Numbered from the stretch's first letter, positions 16,688-25,438 are shown. The stretch: 64,000 nucleotides of DNA from Streptomyces filamentosus (GCF_014654895.1 NZ_BNBE01000003.1:834501-898500); one strand, 5' to 3'. Made by a program: numbers and translations. Notes: a model not told the origin generated them from the letters alone.

Positions 16688-16999
16688 TCACTCCGCGTCG
16701 GGGCCGTACACCTCGACGCGGTCCCGGACCCGGCGCACGTGGATGCAGTCGCCCGGGCACTCCTTCGCCGAGTCCACCACGTCCTGGAGCAGCGGCAGCG
16801 GCACGGGCGTCGTCGCCCCCGCCTCCTGGAGCAGCTCGTCGTCCGCGCTCTTCACATACGCGAGCCCGTCGATGTCCAGTTCGAAGACCTCGGGGGCGTA
16901 CTGAGCGCAGATCCCGTCCCCGGTGCACAGGTCCTGGTCGATCCAGACCTCCAGGGCCTCCTCGGCCCCGCCGGCGGGGGCCTCGTGCTGCACGCTCAT
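16688..16999 (-). CDS. Ferredoxin ([3Fe-4S]/[4Fe-4S] type)
   Basis: A 103-residue small acidic electron carrier. The cluster ligands are visible as DLCTGDGIC (C-x5-C, where the middle Cys of a 4Fe motif is replaced) and, near the C-terminus, ECPGDCI (C-x3-C). This arrangement is usual for actinobacterial 3Fe-4S ferredoxins that serve P450s and other oxygenases. ATG 16999 gives the normal length; longer in-frame starts extend into the divergent promoter. The gene is divergent from arc, with a 240-nt gap carrying a CTTTCA-N5-TGAAAG palindrome. The redox partner is unknown. Confidence 0.88.
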   Translation of the reverse strand: MSVQHEAPAGGAEEALEVWIDQDLCTGDGICAQYAPEVFELDIDGLAYVKSADDELLQEAGATTPVPLPLLQDVVDSAKECPGDCIHVRRVRDRVEVYGPDAE

Positions 17000-17079
17000 C
17001 ACTTCTGCCGTTTCTGCTCCGCGGACAATTGGGGCCGCCACCGATGGGTGTTGGCCCCTCACGACGATACAACTGCCCG

Positions 17080-17096
17080 CTTTCAGAGCGTGAAAG
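17080..17096. promoter_or_regulatory. Palindrome CTTTCA-N5-TGAAAG between ferredoxin and arc
   Basis: A perfect 6+5+6 inverted repeat in the divergent intergenic region; a candidate operator acting on the ferredoxin gene, arc or both. A TAGGGG -10-like hexamer for arc is found near 17168. Confidence 0.45.
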
Positions 17097-17239
17097 GGTG
17101 GGTATTCACCTGGCGAGAGGGGAAGCGCAAGGGTGAAGATCGGACACACCCCGGAGTCTTTTTGATCTAGGGGTTTCAATCATCACCCACGCAGGTAGGG
17201 TCAGGATGCGTCCAGCTCCCCTTGGAGGAGGTGAGGACC

Positions 17240-19006
17240 GTGGCAGCCCACGACGACGACATCAACCGCGGCATCCGGCCGGGGCGGGGGTCTGAAGACC
17301 CCGCCGGCCAGGTTGCCTATCTCGAGCAGGAAATCGCCGTCCTGCGCCGCAAGCTCGCCGACTCTCCGCGACACACGAGGATTCTCGAAGAGCGGATCGT
17401 CGAGCTGCAGACGAACCTGGCCGGCGTGTCCGCGCAGAACGAAAGGCTGGCGAACACGCTCCGTGAGGCCCGCGACCAGATCGTGGCCCTCAAGGAGGAG
17501 GTCGACCGGCTCGCACAGCCGCCGGCCGGCTTCGGCGTCTTCTTGCAGGCGAACGAGGACGGCACGTGCGACATCATCACCGGGGGCCGCAAGCTCCGGG
17601 TGAACGTGAGTCCGAGCGTGGAGCTCGAAGAGCTCCGCCGCGGCCAGGAAGTCATGCTCAACGAGGCGCTCAACGTGGTCGAGGCCATGGAGTTCGAGCG
17701 TTCCGGCGAGATCGTCACCCTCAAGGAGATCCTGGAGGACGGCGAGCGCGCCCTGGTGGTGGGGCACACCGACGAGGAGAGGGTGGTGAGGCTCGCCGAG
17801 CCTCTGCTGGACGTCACCATCCGCTCCGGCGACGCCCTGCTCTTCGACTCCCGGTCCGGCTACGTCTACGAGGTCGTCCCCAAGAGCGAGGTCGAGGAAC
17901 TCGTCCTCGAAGAGGTCCCGGACGTCGACTACGAGAAGATCGGCGGTCTGGGCAACCAGATCGAGCTGATCCGCGACGCGGTCGAGCTCCCGTACCTCTA
18001 CCCCGACCTCTTCAAGGAGCACGAACTCCGGCCGCCCAAGGGCATCCTGCTCTACGGGCCGCCCGGCTGCGGCAAGACGCTCATCGCCAAGGCCGTGGCC
18101 AACTCCCTGGCCAAGAAGGTCGCCGAGGTCACCGGCCAGCCCGCGGGGAAGTCCTACTTCCTCAACATCAAGGGCCCCGAGCTCCTCAACAAGTACGTCG
18201 GCGAGACCGAGCGGCACATCCGCCTGGTCTTCCAGCGGGCCCGCGAGAAGGCCAGCGAAGGCACCCCCGTCATCGTCTTCTTCGACGAGATGGAGTCGCT
18301 CTTCCGCACCCGCGGATCCGGTGTCAGCTCGGACGTGGAGAACACCATCGTCCCCCAGCTGCTCGCCGAGATCGACGGCGTCGAGGGCCTGGAGAACGTG
18401 ATCGTGATCGGCGCCTCCAACCGCGAGGACATGATCGACCCCGCGATCCTGCGGCCCGGCCGGCTCGACGTCAAGATCAAGATCGAGCGTCCGGACGCCG
18501 AGGCCGCGAAGGACATCTTCGCGAAGTACCTCACCGCCAACCTTCCGCTCCACGCGGACGACATCTCCGAGCACAGCGGCTCCAAGGCCGCCGCCGCCCA
18601 CGGAATGATCCAGTCCGTCGTCGAGCAGATGTACGCCGAATCCGAGGAGAACCGCTTCCTCGAAGTCACGTACGCCAACGGTGACAAGGAAGTCCTCTAC
18701 TTCAAGGACTTCAACTCCGGCGCGATGATCCAGAACATCGTCGACCGGGCCAAGAAGATGGCCATCAAGGCATTCCTCGACCACGACCAGAAGGGCATCC
18801 GGATCTCCCACCTCCTCCAGGCGTGCGTGGACGAGTTCAAGGAGAACGAGGACCTGCCCAACACCACCAACCCGGACGACTGGGCCCGCATCTCCGGAAA
18901 GAAGGGCGAGCGGATCGTCTTCATCCGCACCCTCGTCACCGGAAAGCAGGGCGCGGACACCGGACGCTCCATCGACACGGTGGCCAACACCGGTCAGTAC
19001 CTGTAG
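17240..19006 (+). CDS. arc: Proteasome-associated AAA+ ATPase ARC (Mpa)
   Basis: A 588-residue hexameric unfoldase that recognises Pup-tagged proteins and threads them into the 20S core. The N-terminal coiled coil (residues about 25-92) binds Pup. Tandem OB domains follow (about 95-240), then the AAA module with Walker A GPPGCGKT (273-280, Lys279) and Walker B FFDEME (Asp349-Glu350). The last residues GQYL form the penultimate-Tyr tail that docks on the proteasome. GTG 17240 is selected for the GGAGGTGAGG ribosome site. It is separated from dop by a terminator. Confidence 0.98.
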   Translation: MAAHDDDINRGIRPGRGSEDPAGQVAYLEQEIAVLRRKLADSPRHTRILEERIVELQTNLAGVSAQNERLANTLREARDQIVALKEEVDRLAQPPAGFGVFLQANEDGTCDIITGGRKLRVNVSPSVELEELRRGQEVMLNEALNVVEAMEFERSGEIVTLKEILEDGERALVVGHTDEERVVRLAEPLLDVTIRSGDALLFDSRSGYVYEVVPKSEVEELVLEEVPDVDYEKIGGLGNQIELIRDAVELPYLYPDLFKEHELRPPKGILLYGPPGCGKTLIAKAVANSLAKKVAEVTGQPAGKSYFLNIKGPELLNKYVGETERHIRLVFQRAREKASEGTPVIVFFDEMESLFRTRGSGVSSDVENTIVPQLLAEIDGVEGLENVIVIGASNREDMIDPAILRPGRLDVKIKIERPDAEAAKDIFAKYLTANLPLHADDISEHSGSKAAAAHGMIQSVVEQMYAESEENRFLEVTYANGDKEVLYFKDFNSGAMIQNIVDRAKKMAIKAFLDHDQKGIRISHLLQACVDEFKENEDLPNTTNPDDWARISGKKGERIVFIRTLVTGKQGADTGRSIDTVANTGQYL

Positions 19007-19016
19007 AAGCGCACAC

Positions 19017-19053
19017 CGGCTGCGGATGTCCGGAAAACGGGCATCCGCAGCCG
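19017..19053 (+). terminator. Terminator after arc
   Basis: Stem CGGCTGCGGATG / CATCCGCAGCCG (12 bp, perfect) with a 13-nt loop, 11 nt after the arc stop. Confidence 0.75.
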
Positions 19054-19131
19054 TCGCATTCATCCAGGAAAAACTCCCGGCCACATCCGGGAAATACCGC
19101 AAGTGATCTCCCCACCAGCGCGGAGCCGCTC

Positions 19132-19137
19132 TAGGCT
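19132..19137 (+). promoter_or_regulatory. -10 element of the dop promoter
   Basis: TAGGCT about 50 nt before the dop ATG, after the arc terminator, indicates a separate promoter for dop. Sequence-only call. Confidence 0.4.
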
Positions 19138-19188
19138 CTTCGGTACCGCCGAGTCGCGCACTGAGCGCCGCCGGGCAAGGAGGGCCGC

Positions 19189-20700
19189 ATGACCGTACGG
19201 CGAGTAATGGGCATCGAGACGGAGTACGGGATCTCCGTCCCCGGACACCCGAACGCCAATGCCATGCTCACCTCGTCCCAGATCGTCAACGCCTACGCCG
19301 CGGCGATGCACCGGGCGCGCCGCGCCCGCTGGGACTTCGAGGAGGAGAACCCGCTGCGGGACGCCCGCGGCTTCGACCTCGCCCGCGAGGTCGCCGACTC
19401 CAGCCAGCTCACCGACGAGGACATCGGCCTCGCCAACGTGATCCTCACCAACGGCGCCCGGCTCTACGTGGACCACGCCCACCCCGAGTACAGCGCCCCC
19501 GAGGTCACCAACCCGCGCGACGCCGTCCTCTGGGACAAGGCCGGCGAGCGGATCATGGCCGAGGCCGCCGAGCGCGCCGCCCAGCTCCCCGGCGCCCAGC
19601 CCATCCACCTCTACAAGAACAACACCGACAACAAGGGCGCCTCCTACGGCACGCACGAGAACTACCTGATGAAGCGGGAGACCCCCTTCTCGGACATCGT
19701 GCGCCACCTGACGCCCTTCTTCGTCTCCCGGCAGGTCGTCACCGGCGCCGGACGGGTCGGCATCGGCCAGGACGGGCGCGAGGACGGCTTCCAGCTCAGC
19801 CAGCGCGCCGACTACTTCGAGGTCGAGGTCGGCCTGGAGACCACCCTCAAACGGCCCATCATCAACACCCGGGACGAACCGCACGCCGACGCCGAGAAGT
19901 ACCGCAGGCTGCACGTGATCATCGGGGACGCCAACCTCTCCGAGATCTCCACCTACCTGAAGCTGGGCACCACCGCCCTGGTCCTCTCGATGATCGAGGA
20001 CGGCTTCATCACCGTCGACCTCGCCGTCGACCAGCCGGTCCGCACCCTCCACCACGTCTCCCACGACCCCACGCTCCGGTACCTCGTCACGCTGCGCAGC
20101 GGCCGGACGCTCACCGCCGTCCAGCTCCAGATGGAGTACTTCGAGCTGGCCAGGAAGTACGTGGAGGAGCGGTACGGGGCGGACGCCGACGAACAGACCA
20201 AGGACGTCCTGGCCCGCTGGGAGGACACCCTGGGCCGGCTGGAGACCGACCCGATGAGCCTCGCCGGCGAACTGGACTGGGTCGCCAAGCGGGAGCTCAT
20301 GGAGGGCTACCGCCGCAGGGACGGCCTGGACTGGGACGCGGCCCGGCTGCACCTGGTCGACCTCCAGTACGCGGACGTGCGGCCCGACAAGGGCCTCTAC
20401 AACCGCCTGGTGGCCCGCGGCCGCATGAAGCGGCTCCTGGACGAGTCCGAGGTGCAGCGCGCGAAGACGGCCCCTCCGGAGGACACCAGGGCCTACTTCC
20501 GGGGCCGCTGCCTGGAGCAGTACGCCGACGACGTCGCCGCGGCCTCCTGGGACTCGGTGATCTTCGACCTGCCGGGCCGCGACTCGCTCCAGCGCGTCCC
20601 GACCCTGGAACCGCTGCGCGGCACCAAGGCCCACGTGGCGGCCCTCCTGGACCGCTGCCGCACGGCGGAGGAACTCGTCAGGGTTCTTTCCGGCAGCTGA
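19189..20700 (+). CDS. dop: Pup deamidase/depupylase Dop
   Basis: A 503-residue enzyme of the carboxylate-amine ligase fold, homologous to PafA. The N-terminal catalytic strand reads GIETEYGIS and the characteristic HPEYSAPEV, YKNNTDNKGASYGTHENY and PIINTRDEPHADAEKYRRLHV segments are intact. A Dop-specific insertion loop replaces part of the PafA active-site region. In other species it deamidates Pup-Gln to Pup-Glu and removes Pup from substrates. Here Pup already ends in Glu, so only depupylation should be needed. ATG 19189 has AAGGAGG upstream. It is followed by pup. Confidence 0.97.
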   Translation: MTVRRVMGIETEYGISVPGHPNANAMLTSSQIVNAYAAAMHRARRARWDFEEENPLRDARGFDLAREVADSSQLTDEDIGLANVILTNGARLYVDHAHPEYSAPEVTNPRDAVLWDKAGERIMAEAAERAAQLPGAQPIHLYKNNTDNKGASYGTHENYLMKRETPFSDIVRHLTPFFVSRQVVTGAGRVGIGQDGREDGFQLSQRADYFEVEVGLETTLKRPIINTRDEPHADAEKYRRLHVIIGDANLSEISTYLKLGTTALVLSMIEDGFITVDLAVDQPVRTLHHVSHDPTLRYLVTLRSGRTLTAVQLQMEYFELARKYVEERYGADADEQTKDVLARWEDTLGRLETDPMSLAGELDWVAKRELMEGYRRRDGLDWDAARLHLVDLQYADVRPDKGLYNRLVARGRMKRLLDESEVQRAKTAPPEDTRAYFRGRCLEQYADDVAAASWDSVIFDLPGRDSLQRVPTLEPLRGTKAHVAALLDRCRTAEELVRVLSGS

Positions 20701-20777
20701 TTCGATACCTGAACAGGGGCTGAAACGGTCGGCCCCTGGGAATCATGAAAGCAGTGCGCGGACGTTGTGGAAACGCG

Positions 20778-20807
20778 GGGGCCGATGTCGGCCCCGGCTT
20801 GTAGGGT
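20778..20807 (+). promoter_or_regulatory. pup promoter region: palindrome plus TAGGGT -10
   Basis: A near-perfect palindrome GGGGCCGA-TG-TCGGCCCC (20778-20795) stands just upstream of TTGTAGGGT, whose TAGGGT (20802-20807) is a good extended -10. pup thus probably has its own promoter about 60 nt upstream of its ATG. The palindrome could be a dop terminator or an operator. Confidence 0.5.
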
Positions 20808-20867
20808 CTGATCTTGAAAGGCCCGGCAGCACCGGTCCGAGCGATCCGATTCGAGCGGGGTGAGGAA

Positions 20868-21080
20868 ATGGCGACCAAGGACACCGGCGGCGGACAGCAG
20901 AAGGCGACGCGTTCCACGGAAGAGGTCGAGGAGACCACCACGGAGGCGAGCTCCGACCTCAAGGAGCGCCAGGAGAAGCTGAGCGACGACGTCGACTCGG
21001 TCCTCGACGAGATCGACGACGTCCTGGAGGAGAACGCCGAGGACTTCGTCCGGAGCTTCGTGCAGAAGGGCGGCGAGTAG
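20868..21080 (+). CDS. pup: Prokaryotic ubiquitin-like protein Pup
   Basis: A 70-residue intrinsically disordered protein modifier that PafA attaches to lysines of target proteins. The ARC-binding helical segment DDVDSVLDEIDDVLEEN and the conserved FVRSFVQKGGE end are present. The gene encodes the terminal Glu directly (GGE instead of GGQ), so no deamidation is required before ligation. ATG 20868, with GGTGAGG in front, gives the usual MATKDTGGGQQK start; a longer frame start at 20814 has no ribosome site. It lies between dop and prcB. Confidence 0.97.
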   Translation: MATKDTGGGQQKATRSTEEVEETTTEASSDLKERQEKLSDDVDSVLDEIDDVLEENAEDFVRSFVQKGGE

Positions 21081-21241
21081 CCGCCTCACCCTGTCCTTCC
21101 CGTCCCCGGAGCCCCGGGAGAAGCCGTGGGTCCGGGGACGGATGACAGGCCGCAGCACGGGTAAGGTCCGTACACAGCAATCAAGATCGGCCCGCGCGAG
21201 CCAAGGGGGCGGGCCCTTCTCACCCACCCGGAAGGAATCGC

Positions 21242-22081
21242 GTGGAAGCCAACCCTCGTAGCACCGGGCGTCTGCCGGCGGCCTTCCTGACGCCGGGCTC
21301 CTCCTCCTTCATGGACTTCCTCGCCGACCACTCGCCCCAGATGCTGCCGGGGAACCGGAAGCTGCCGGACGGGATCGTCGAGGCTCCGCACGGTACGACC
21401 ATCGTGGCCGCCACCTTCCCCGGGGGCGTCGTGCTCGCCGGTGACCGGCGGGCCACCATGGGCAACATGATCGCCCAGCGGGACATCGAGAAGGTGTTCC
21501 CGGCGGACGAGTACTCGGCCGTCGGCATCGCCGGCACCGCCGGCCTCGCGGTCGAGATGGTCAAGCTCTTCCAGCTGGAGCTGGAGCACTTCGAGAAGGT
21601 CGAGGGGGCCACGCTCTCCCTGGAGGGCAAAGCGAACCGCCTGTCCACCATGATCCGCAGCAACCTCGGCATGGCCATGCAGGGCCTCGCCGTCGTGCCG
21701 CTCTTCGCCGGCTGGGACGAGGGCCGGGAGAAGGGCCGGATCTTCTCCTACGACGTGACCGGCGGCCGCTCCGAGGAGCACGGCTACGCCGCCACCGGCT
21801 CGGGTTCGATCTTCGCGCGCGGCTCCATGAAGAAGCTGTACCGCGAGGACCTGACCGAGCAGCAGGCGACCACACTGGTCGTGCAGGCGCTGTACGACGC
21901 GGCGGACGACGACTCGGCGACCGGCGGCCCGGACCTGGCCCGCCGGATCTTCCCGATCGTCACCGTCATCACCGACGAGGGCTTCCGCAGGCTCACCGAG
22001 GCGGAGTCCTCCGAGCTGGCCCGTTCGGTCACCGAGCGGCGTCTGGAACAGCCGGACGGACCGCGCGCCGCCCTGCTCTGA
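21242..22081 (+). CDS. prcB: Proteasome beta subunit PrcB
   Basis: A 279-residue precursor of the catalytic subunit of the 20S proteasome. A propeptide of 51 residues ends in APHG, and self-cleavage exposes Thr52 (TTIVAATFPGG), the N-terminal nucleophile. The conserved GDRRATMGN and YAATGSGS segments are seen. The GTG start at 21242 has AAGGA upstream. It is followed 46 nt later by prcA, the usual order in actinobacteria, so the two subunits are made from one mRNA, possibly together with pup. Confidence 0.97.
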   Translation: MEANPRSTGRLPAAFLTPGSSSFMDFLADHSPQMLPGNRKLPDGIVEAPHGTTIVAATFPGGVVLAGDRRATMGNMIAQRDIEKVFPADEYSAVGIAGTAGLAVEMVKLFQLELEHFEKVEGATLSLEGKANRLSTMIRSNLGMAMQGLAVVPLFAGWDEGREKGRIFSYDVTGGRSEEHGYAATGSGSIFARGSMKKLYREDLTEQQATTLVVQALYDAADDDSATGGPDLARRIFPIVTVITDEGFRRLTEAESSELARSVTERRLEQPDGPRAALL

Positions 22082-22127
22082 CCCGTACGTCGCCCCCTCA
22101 CAGCCCAGAAGAAAGGGACGAGCGCCG

Positions 22128-22880
22128 GTGTCCACACCGTTCTACGTCTCCCCCCAGCAGGCCATGGCCGACCGCGCGGAGTACGCCCGCAAGGGCATCG
22201 CGCGCGGACGGAGCCTGGTCGTGCTCCAGTACGCCGACGGCATCGTCTTCGTCGGCGAGAACCCGTCCCGCGCCCTGCACAAGTTCAGCGAGATCTACGA
22301 CCGGATCGGCTTCGCCGCCGCCGGCAAGTACAACGAGTACGAGAACCTCCGCATCGGCGGCGTCCGCTACGCCGACCTGCGCGGCTACACCTACGACCGG
22401 GACGACGTCACCGCGCGCGGCCTGGCCAACGTGTACGCGCAGACGCTGGGCACCATCTTCTCCAGCGCCGGCGAGAAGCCGTACGAGGTGGAGCTGGTCG
22501 TCGCCGAGGTCGGCGCCGAGCCGTCCGGAGACCAGATCTACCGGCTGCCGCACGACGGCTCCATCGTGGACGAGCACGGCTCGGTCGCGGTGGGCGGCAA
22601 CGCGGAGCAGATCAGCTCCTTCCTGGACCAGCGGCACCGCGACGGCATGTCGCTCGCGGAGGCCCTGAAGCTCGCGGTGCAGGCGCTCTCCCGGGACACC
22701 AACGGCACCGAGCGGGAGATCCCCGCGGAGCGCCTGGAGGTGGCCGTCCTGGACCGGACGCGCCCGCAGCAGCGGAAGTTCAAGCGGATCGTCGGCCGCC
22801 AGCTGGTCCGCCTCCTGGAGGCGGACAACGCGGCCCTGGCCAAGACGGACGAGCCCTCGGACGAGGCGTCCGAGGAGTAG
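22128..22880 (+). CDS. prcA: Proteasome alpha subunit PrcA
   Basis: The 250-residue non-catalytic subunit forming the outer rings and gate of the 20S particle. The N-terminal gate helix (YVSPQQAMADRAEYARKGI) and the alpha-type core (VVLQYADGIVFVGEN, FAAAGKYNEYENLRIGG) are intact, and it lacks a propeptide and catalytic Thr, as expected. The C-terminus ends in a charged acidic tail. GTG 22128 has AAAGGG upstream. A very strong terminator follows, which closes the pup-prcB-prcA unit. Confidence 0.97.
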   Translation: MSTPFYVSPQQAMADRAEYARKGIARGRSLVVLQYADGIVFVGENPSRALHKFSEIYDRIGFAAAGKYNEYENLRIGGVRYADLRGYTYDRDDVTARGLANVYAQTLGTIFSSAGEKPYEVELVVAEVGAEPSGDQIYRLPHDGSIVDEHGSVAVGGNAEQISSFLDQRHRDGMSLAEALKLAVQALSRDTNGTEREIPAERLEVAVLDRTRPQQRKFKRIVGRQLVRLLEADNAALAKTDEPSDEASEE

Positions 22881-22891
22881 CGCCGCACGGT

Positions 22892-22934
22892 ACGCGTGGG
22901 GGCCCGGTCCTGTCAGGACCGGGCCCCCACGCGT
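22892..22934. terminator. Strong bidirectional terminator between prcA and the LacI gene
   Basis: Perfect 19-bp stem ACGCGTGGGGGCCCGGTCC and its complement with the 5-nt loop TGTCA, placed between two convergent genes. Confidence 0.9.
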
Positions 22935-22946
22935 AGCGGAAGGGGC

Positions 22947-23966
22947 TCAGACGGCCGGTGCCGGGCCCGTGGAGGCCCGGGGGACCAGCTCCACGGGCAG
23001 GACGGCCGGGCGGGGCCGATCACCCGCCAGGACGCCGAGGAGCGCCTCCATGCCCCGCCGCCCGAACTCCTCGGCAGGCAGCCGGACGGTGGTCAGCTCC
23101 GGCTCCACCGCCGTCGCCAGCGCCATGTCGTCGAAGCCGGTGACCGACAGGTCCTCCGGGACGCGCAGGCCGAGCCGCCGCGCCGCCTTGCAGACGCCGG
23201 CGGCGAGGATGTCGTCGTCGCAGATCACCGCCGTGGGGCGGGGCCCGGGCGCGGCGAGGGCCGCCCCGGCGGCCTCCCGCGCGTCCGCGACGGTCAGCGG
23301 CGCCCGTACGGTCCGCACCTCCGTCCCCCGCAGGGCCCCGGCGAGCACCGCGGCCCGGACGTCGAAGGTCCAGGAGGGCGCCGCCGACGCCAGGTGCAGG
23401 AAGCGGCGGTGGCCGAGGGCGAGCAGGTGCCCGGTGACCAGCCGCATGCCCTCGGCGACGTCGAGGTTGACGTGGGCCGCCGCGCCGGGCTCCGCCGGGT
23501 CGCTGTCGAGCATCACGAGCGGCAGGTCGCCGCCGCGGAAGGCGTCCAGGGCCGCGGTCGCCATCGAGGAGGCCAGCACCCCGTCCAGGGCCGCCTGGGC
23601 CGAGGCGAAGGGGTCCCGGGCCGGCCCGGTGCCGTCGGGGGAGGGGTAGAGGACGACGCCGAAGCCGTGCCGCGCCGCCGCGTCGGCCGCGCCCGTGTAG
23701 ACGTGGGCGAAGAACTCGTTGGTGAGCGCGGGGACCACCAGCAGGGCCGTACGGGTGCGGCCCAGGCGCAGGTTGCGGGCGGCGAGGTTGGGGCGGTAGC
23801 CGAGCTCGCGGGCGGCGGCCCGGACGGCGTCCGCGGTGCGCTCGGAGACCCGGCCGCGCCACTTGTCGCCGAGCACCAGGGAGACGGTGGCCTGCGAGAC
23901 CCCGGCGGTCCGGGCCACGTCCCGGCTGGTCGGACGGGGGCCGCCGGGGGGTTCGGGGGTCTGCAC
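22947..23966 (-). CDS. LacI-family transcriptional regulator
   Basis: A 339-residue regulator. The LacI helix-turn-helix is at residues about 13-35 (SRDVARTAGVSQATVSLVLG) with the hinge helix YRPNLAARNLR near 57-67. The remainder is a periplasmic-binding-protein-like effector domain ending in TTVRLPAEEFGRRGMEALLG. The GTG start at 23966 has GGAGG upstream. It is divergent from an MFS transporter gene, with a TACGTAT/ATACGTA inverted repeat between them, so it very probably controls that transporter and itself. The inducer is unknown. It lies between prcA and pafA and has no evident link to pupylation. Confidence 0.9.
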   Translation of the reverse strand: MQTPEPPGGPRPTSRDVARTAGVSQATVSLVLGDKWRGRVSERTADAVRAAARELGYRPNLAARNLRLGRTRTALLVVPALTNEFFAHVYTGAADAAARHGFGVVLYPSPDGTGPARDPFASAQAALDGVLASSMATAALDAFRGGDLPLVMLDSDPAEPGAAAHVNLDVAEGMRLVTGHLLALGHRRFLHLASAAPSWTFDVRAAVLAGALRGTEVRTVRAPLTVADAREAAGAALAAPGPRPTAVICDDDILAAGVCKAARRLGLRVPEDLSVTGFDDMALATAVEPELTTVRLPAEEFGRRGMEALLGVLAGDRPRPAVLPVELVPRASTGPAPAV

Positions 23967-24035
23967 GGGGCCTCCGCGTCGGGCGCTGGTCTGGGGGGCG
24001 GAGCCGCGGGGTGGACCCGCGACACGCCGACATGG

Positions 24036-24062
24036 TACGTATGAGCACGGACGTTATACGTA
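24036..24062. promoter_or_regulatory. Candidate operator between LacI regulator and MFS gene
   Basis: Inverted repeat of 7-nt arms TACGTAT (24036-24042) and ATACGTA (24056-24062), each arm itself nearly palindromic, in the short divergent region. This is the natural site for the LacI-family protein. Confidence 0.5.
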
Positions 24063-24097
24063 AAACCTCGGCTCGGGCCGACGGAGGGGAGACCCAC

Positions 24098-25369
24098 ATG
24101 GCCACCGAGGCCACCGCCCACGGCGGCTACCGCGACATCCTGCGGGCGCCGCACGCGCTCCGCCTGCTCACCGGCACCCTGGTCGGCCGGCTGCCCAACG
24201 GCACCGGCCCCGTCGCCATGACCCTCTTCGTCCGCGACCAGGGCGGCAGCTACACCCTCGCGGGCGGCCTCGTCGCCGCGTACGGCCTCGCCAACGCCGT
24301 CGGGCAGCCGCTCCTCGGCCGCGCCGTCGACCTCAAGGGCCAGCCGCGCGTCCAGCTCCCCGCCGCCGTGCTCTCCGCCCTCGGCATGGCGCTCTTCGCC
24401 CTCGCCGGCCTCGGGAACCTCCCCCTCGCCTACGCCGCCGTCGTCCTCGCCGGCCTCTTCACCCCGCCCCTGGAGGGCGGCCTGAGGGCCCTCTGGCCGA
24501 GCGTCCTGGGCCGCGAGGACCGGGTGCACCGCGCGTACGCCCTCGACGCGGTCGCCCAGGAGGTCATGTTCACCGTCGGCCCGCTCCTGGTGACCCTCCT
24601 CGTCGCCCTGTGGTCGCCCGCCGCCGCCCTCCTCGTCATCAACCTCCTCGGGGTCCTCGGAGCCCTCTCCGTCGTCCTCTCCGAGCCCTCCCGGGCCTGG
24701 CGGTCCGCGCCCCGCGAGGCCCACTGGCTCGGCGCGCTGCGCTCGCCCGGGCTGCTCGCCCTGCTCGGCTCGTTCTTCTTCGTCGGCCTCGCCCTCGGCT
24801 CCATCACGGTGGCCGCCGTCGCCTACGCCGACGACCGCGGCGCCCCCGCCGTCTACGGCTGGCTGATGGCCGCCCTCGGCCTCGGCGCCCTCTGCGGCGG
24901 CGTCCTCTACGGCGCCCGGCGGTGGGCGGGCGCGCCCGAGGGCCGGCTGCGCGCCCTGGTGGCCCTCCTGGCCCTCGGCTACCTGCCCCTGACGCTCACC
25001 CCGGACCCGGTCGCCATGACCGCCCTCGCGGCCTTCTCCGGCTTCTTCCTCGCCCCCGTGCTCGCCTGCGCCTTCATCGTGGTGGACCGGCACGCCCCGG
25101 CCGGCACGGTCACCGAGGCCTTCTCCTGGCTGGTCACCACCTTCGGCGTCGGCGCGGCCCTGGGCTCCGCCGCCGCCGGCCCGGTCGTCGAACTCGCCGG
25201 GACGGCGGCCGGATTCGCCGTGGCCGGCGCCGGCGGCCTGGTCGCCCTGCTGGTGCTCCTCGCCACCGGCCGGGTGCTGCGCGCCCCGGACGCGCCCGGT
25301 GCCCGCTCGCGACACGCCGCGAGCGGGGGCGCCGACACCCCCGTGCACACGGAAAAGAACGCCCTCTGA
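24098..25369 (+). CDS. MFS transporter (12 predicted membrane helices)
   Basis: A 423-residue integral membrane transporter. The N-terminal half has a GRLPNGTGPVAMTLFV opening and about six helices, a central loop near residue 205 is charged, and a second bundle of about six helices follows. The pattern fits the major facilitator superfamily, drug/sugar efflux-like branch; the substrate cannot be read. ATG 24098 with GGAGGGGAG in front is chosen over the earlier in-frame ATG at 24011, which lies upstream of the candidate operator. Regulation by the divergent LacI-type protein is likely. Confidence 0.88.
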   Translation: MATEATAHGGYRDILRAPHALRLLTGTLVGRLPNGTGPVAMTLFVRDQGGSYTLAGGLVAAYGLANAVGQPLLGRAVDLKGQPRVQLPAAVLSALGMALFALAGLGNLPLAYAAVVLAGLFTPPLEGGLRALWPSVLGREDRVHRAYALDAVAQEVMFTVGPLLVTLLVALWSPAAALLVINLLGVLGALSVVLSEPSRAWRSAPREAHWLGALRSPGLLALLGSFFFVGLALGSITVAAVAYADDRGAPAVYGWLMAALGLGALCGGVLYGARRWAGAPEGRLRALVALLALGYLPLTLTPDPVAMTALAAFSGFFLAPVLACAFIVVDRHAPAGTVTEAFSWLVTTFGVGAALGSAAAGPVVELAGTAAGFAVAGAGGLVALLVLLATGRVLRAPDAPGARSRHAASGGADTPVHTEKNAL

Positions 25370-25426
25370 TCGGAAAATGATCGAAACGGGAACGTCCAAC
25401 CCGGTTTCAGCACAGGCCGTCAGGCG

Positions 25427-25432
25427 TAATGT
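25427..25432 (+). promoter_or_regulatory. -10 element of leaderless pafA
   Basis: TAATGT lies 6 nt before the pafA ATG and there is no ribosome site, so pafA is probably transcribed as a leaderless message from its own promoter. Confidence 0.5.
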
Positions 25433-25438
25433 TCAGAC

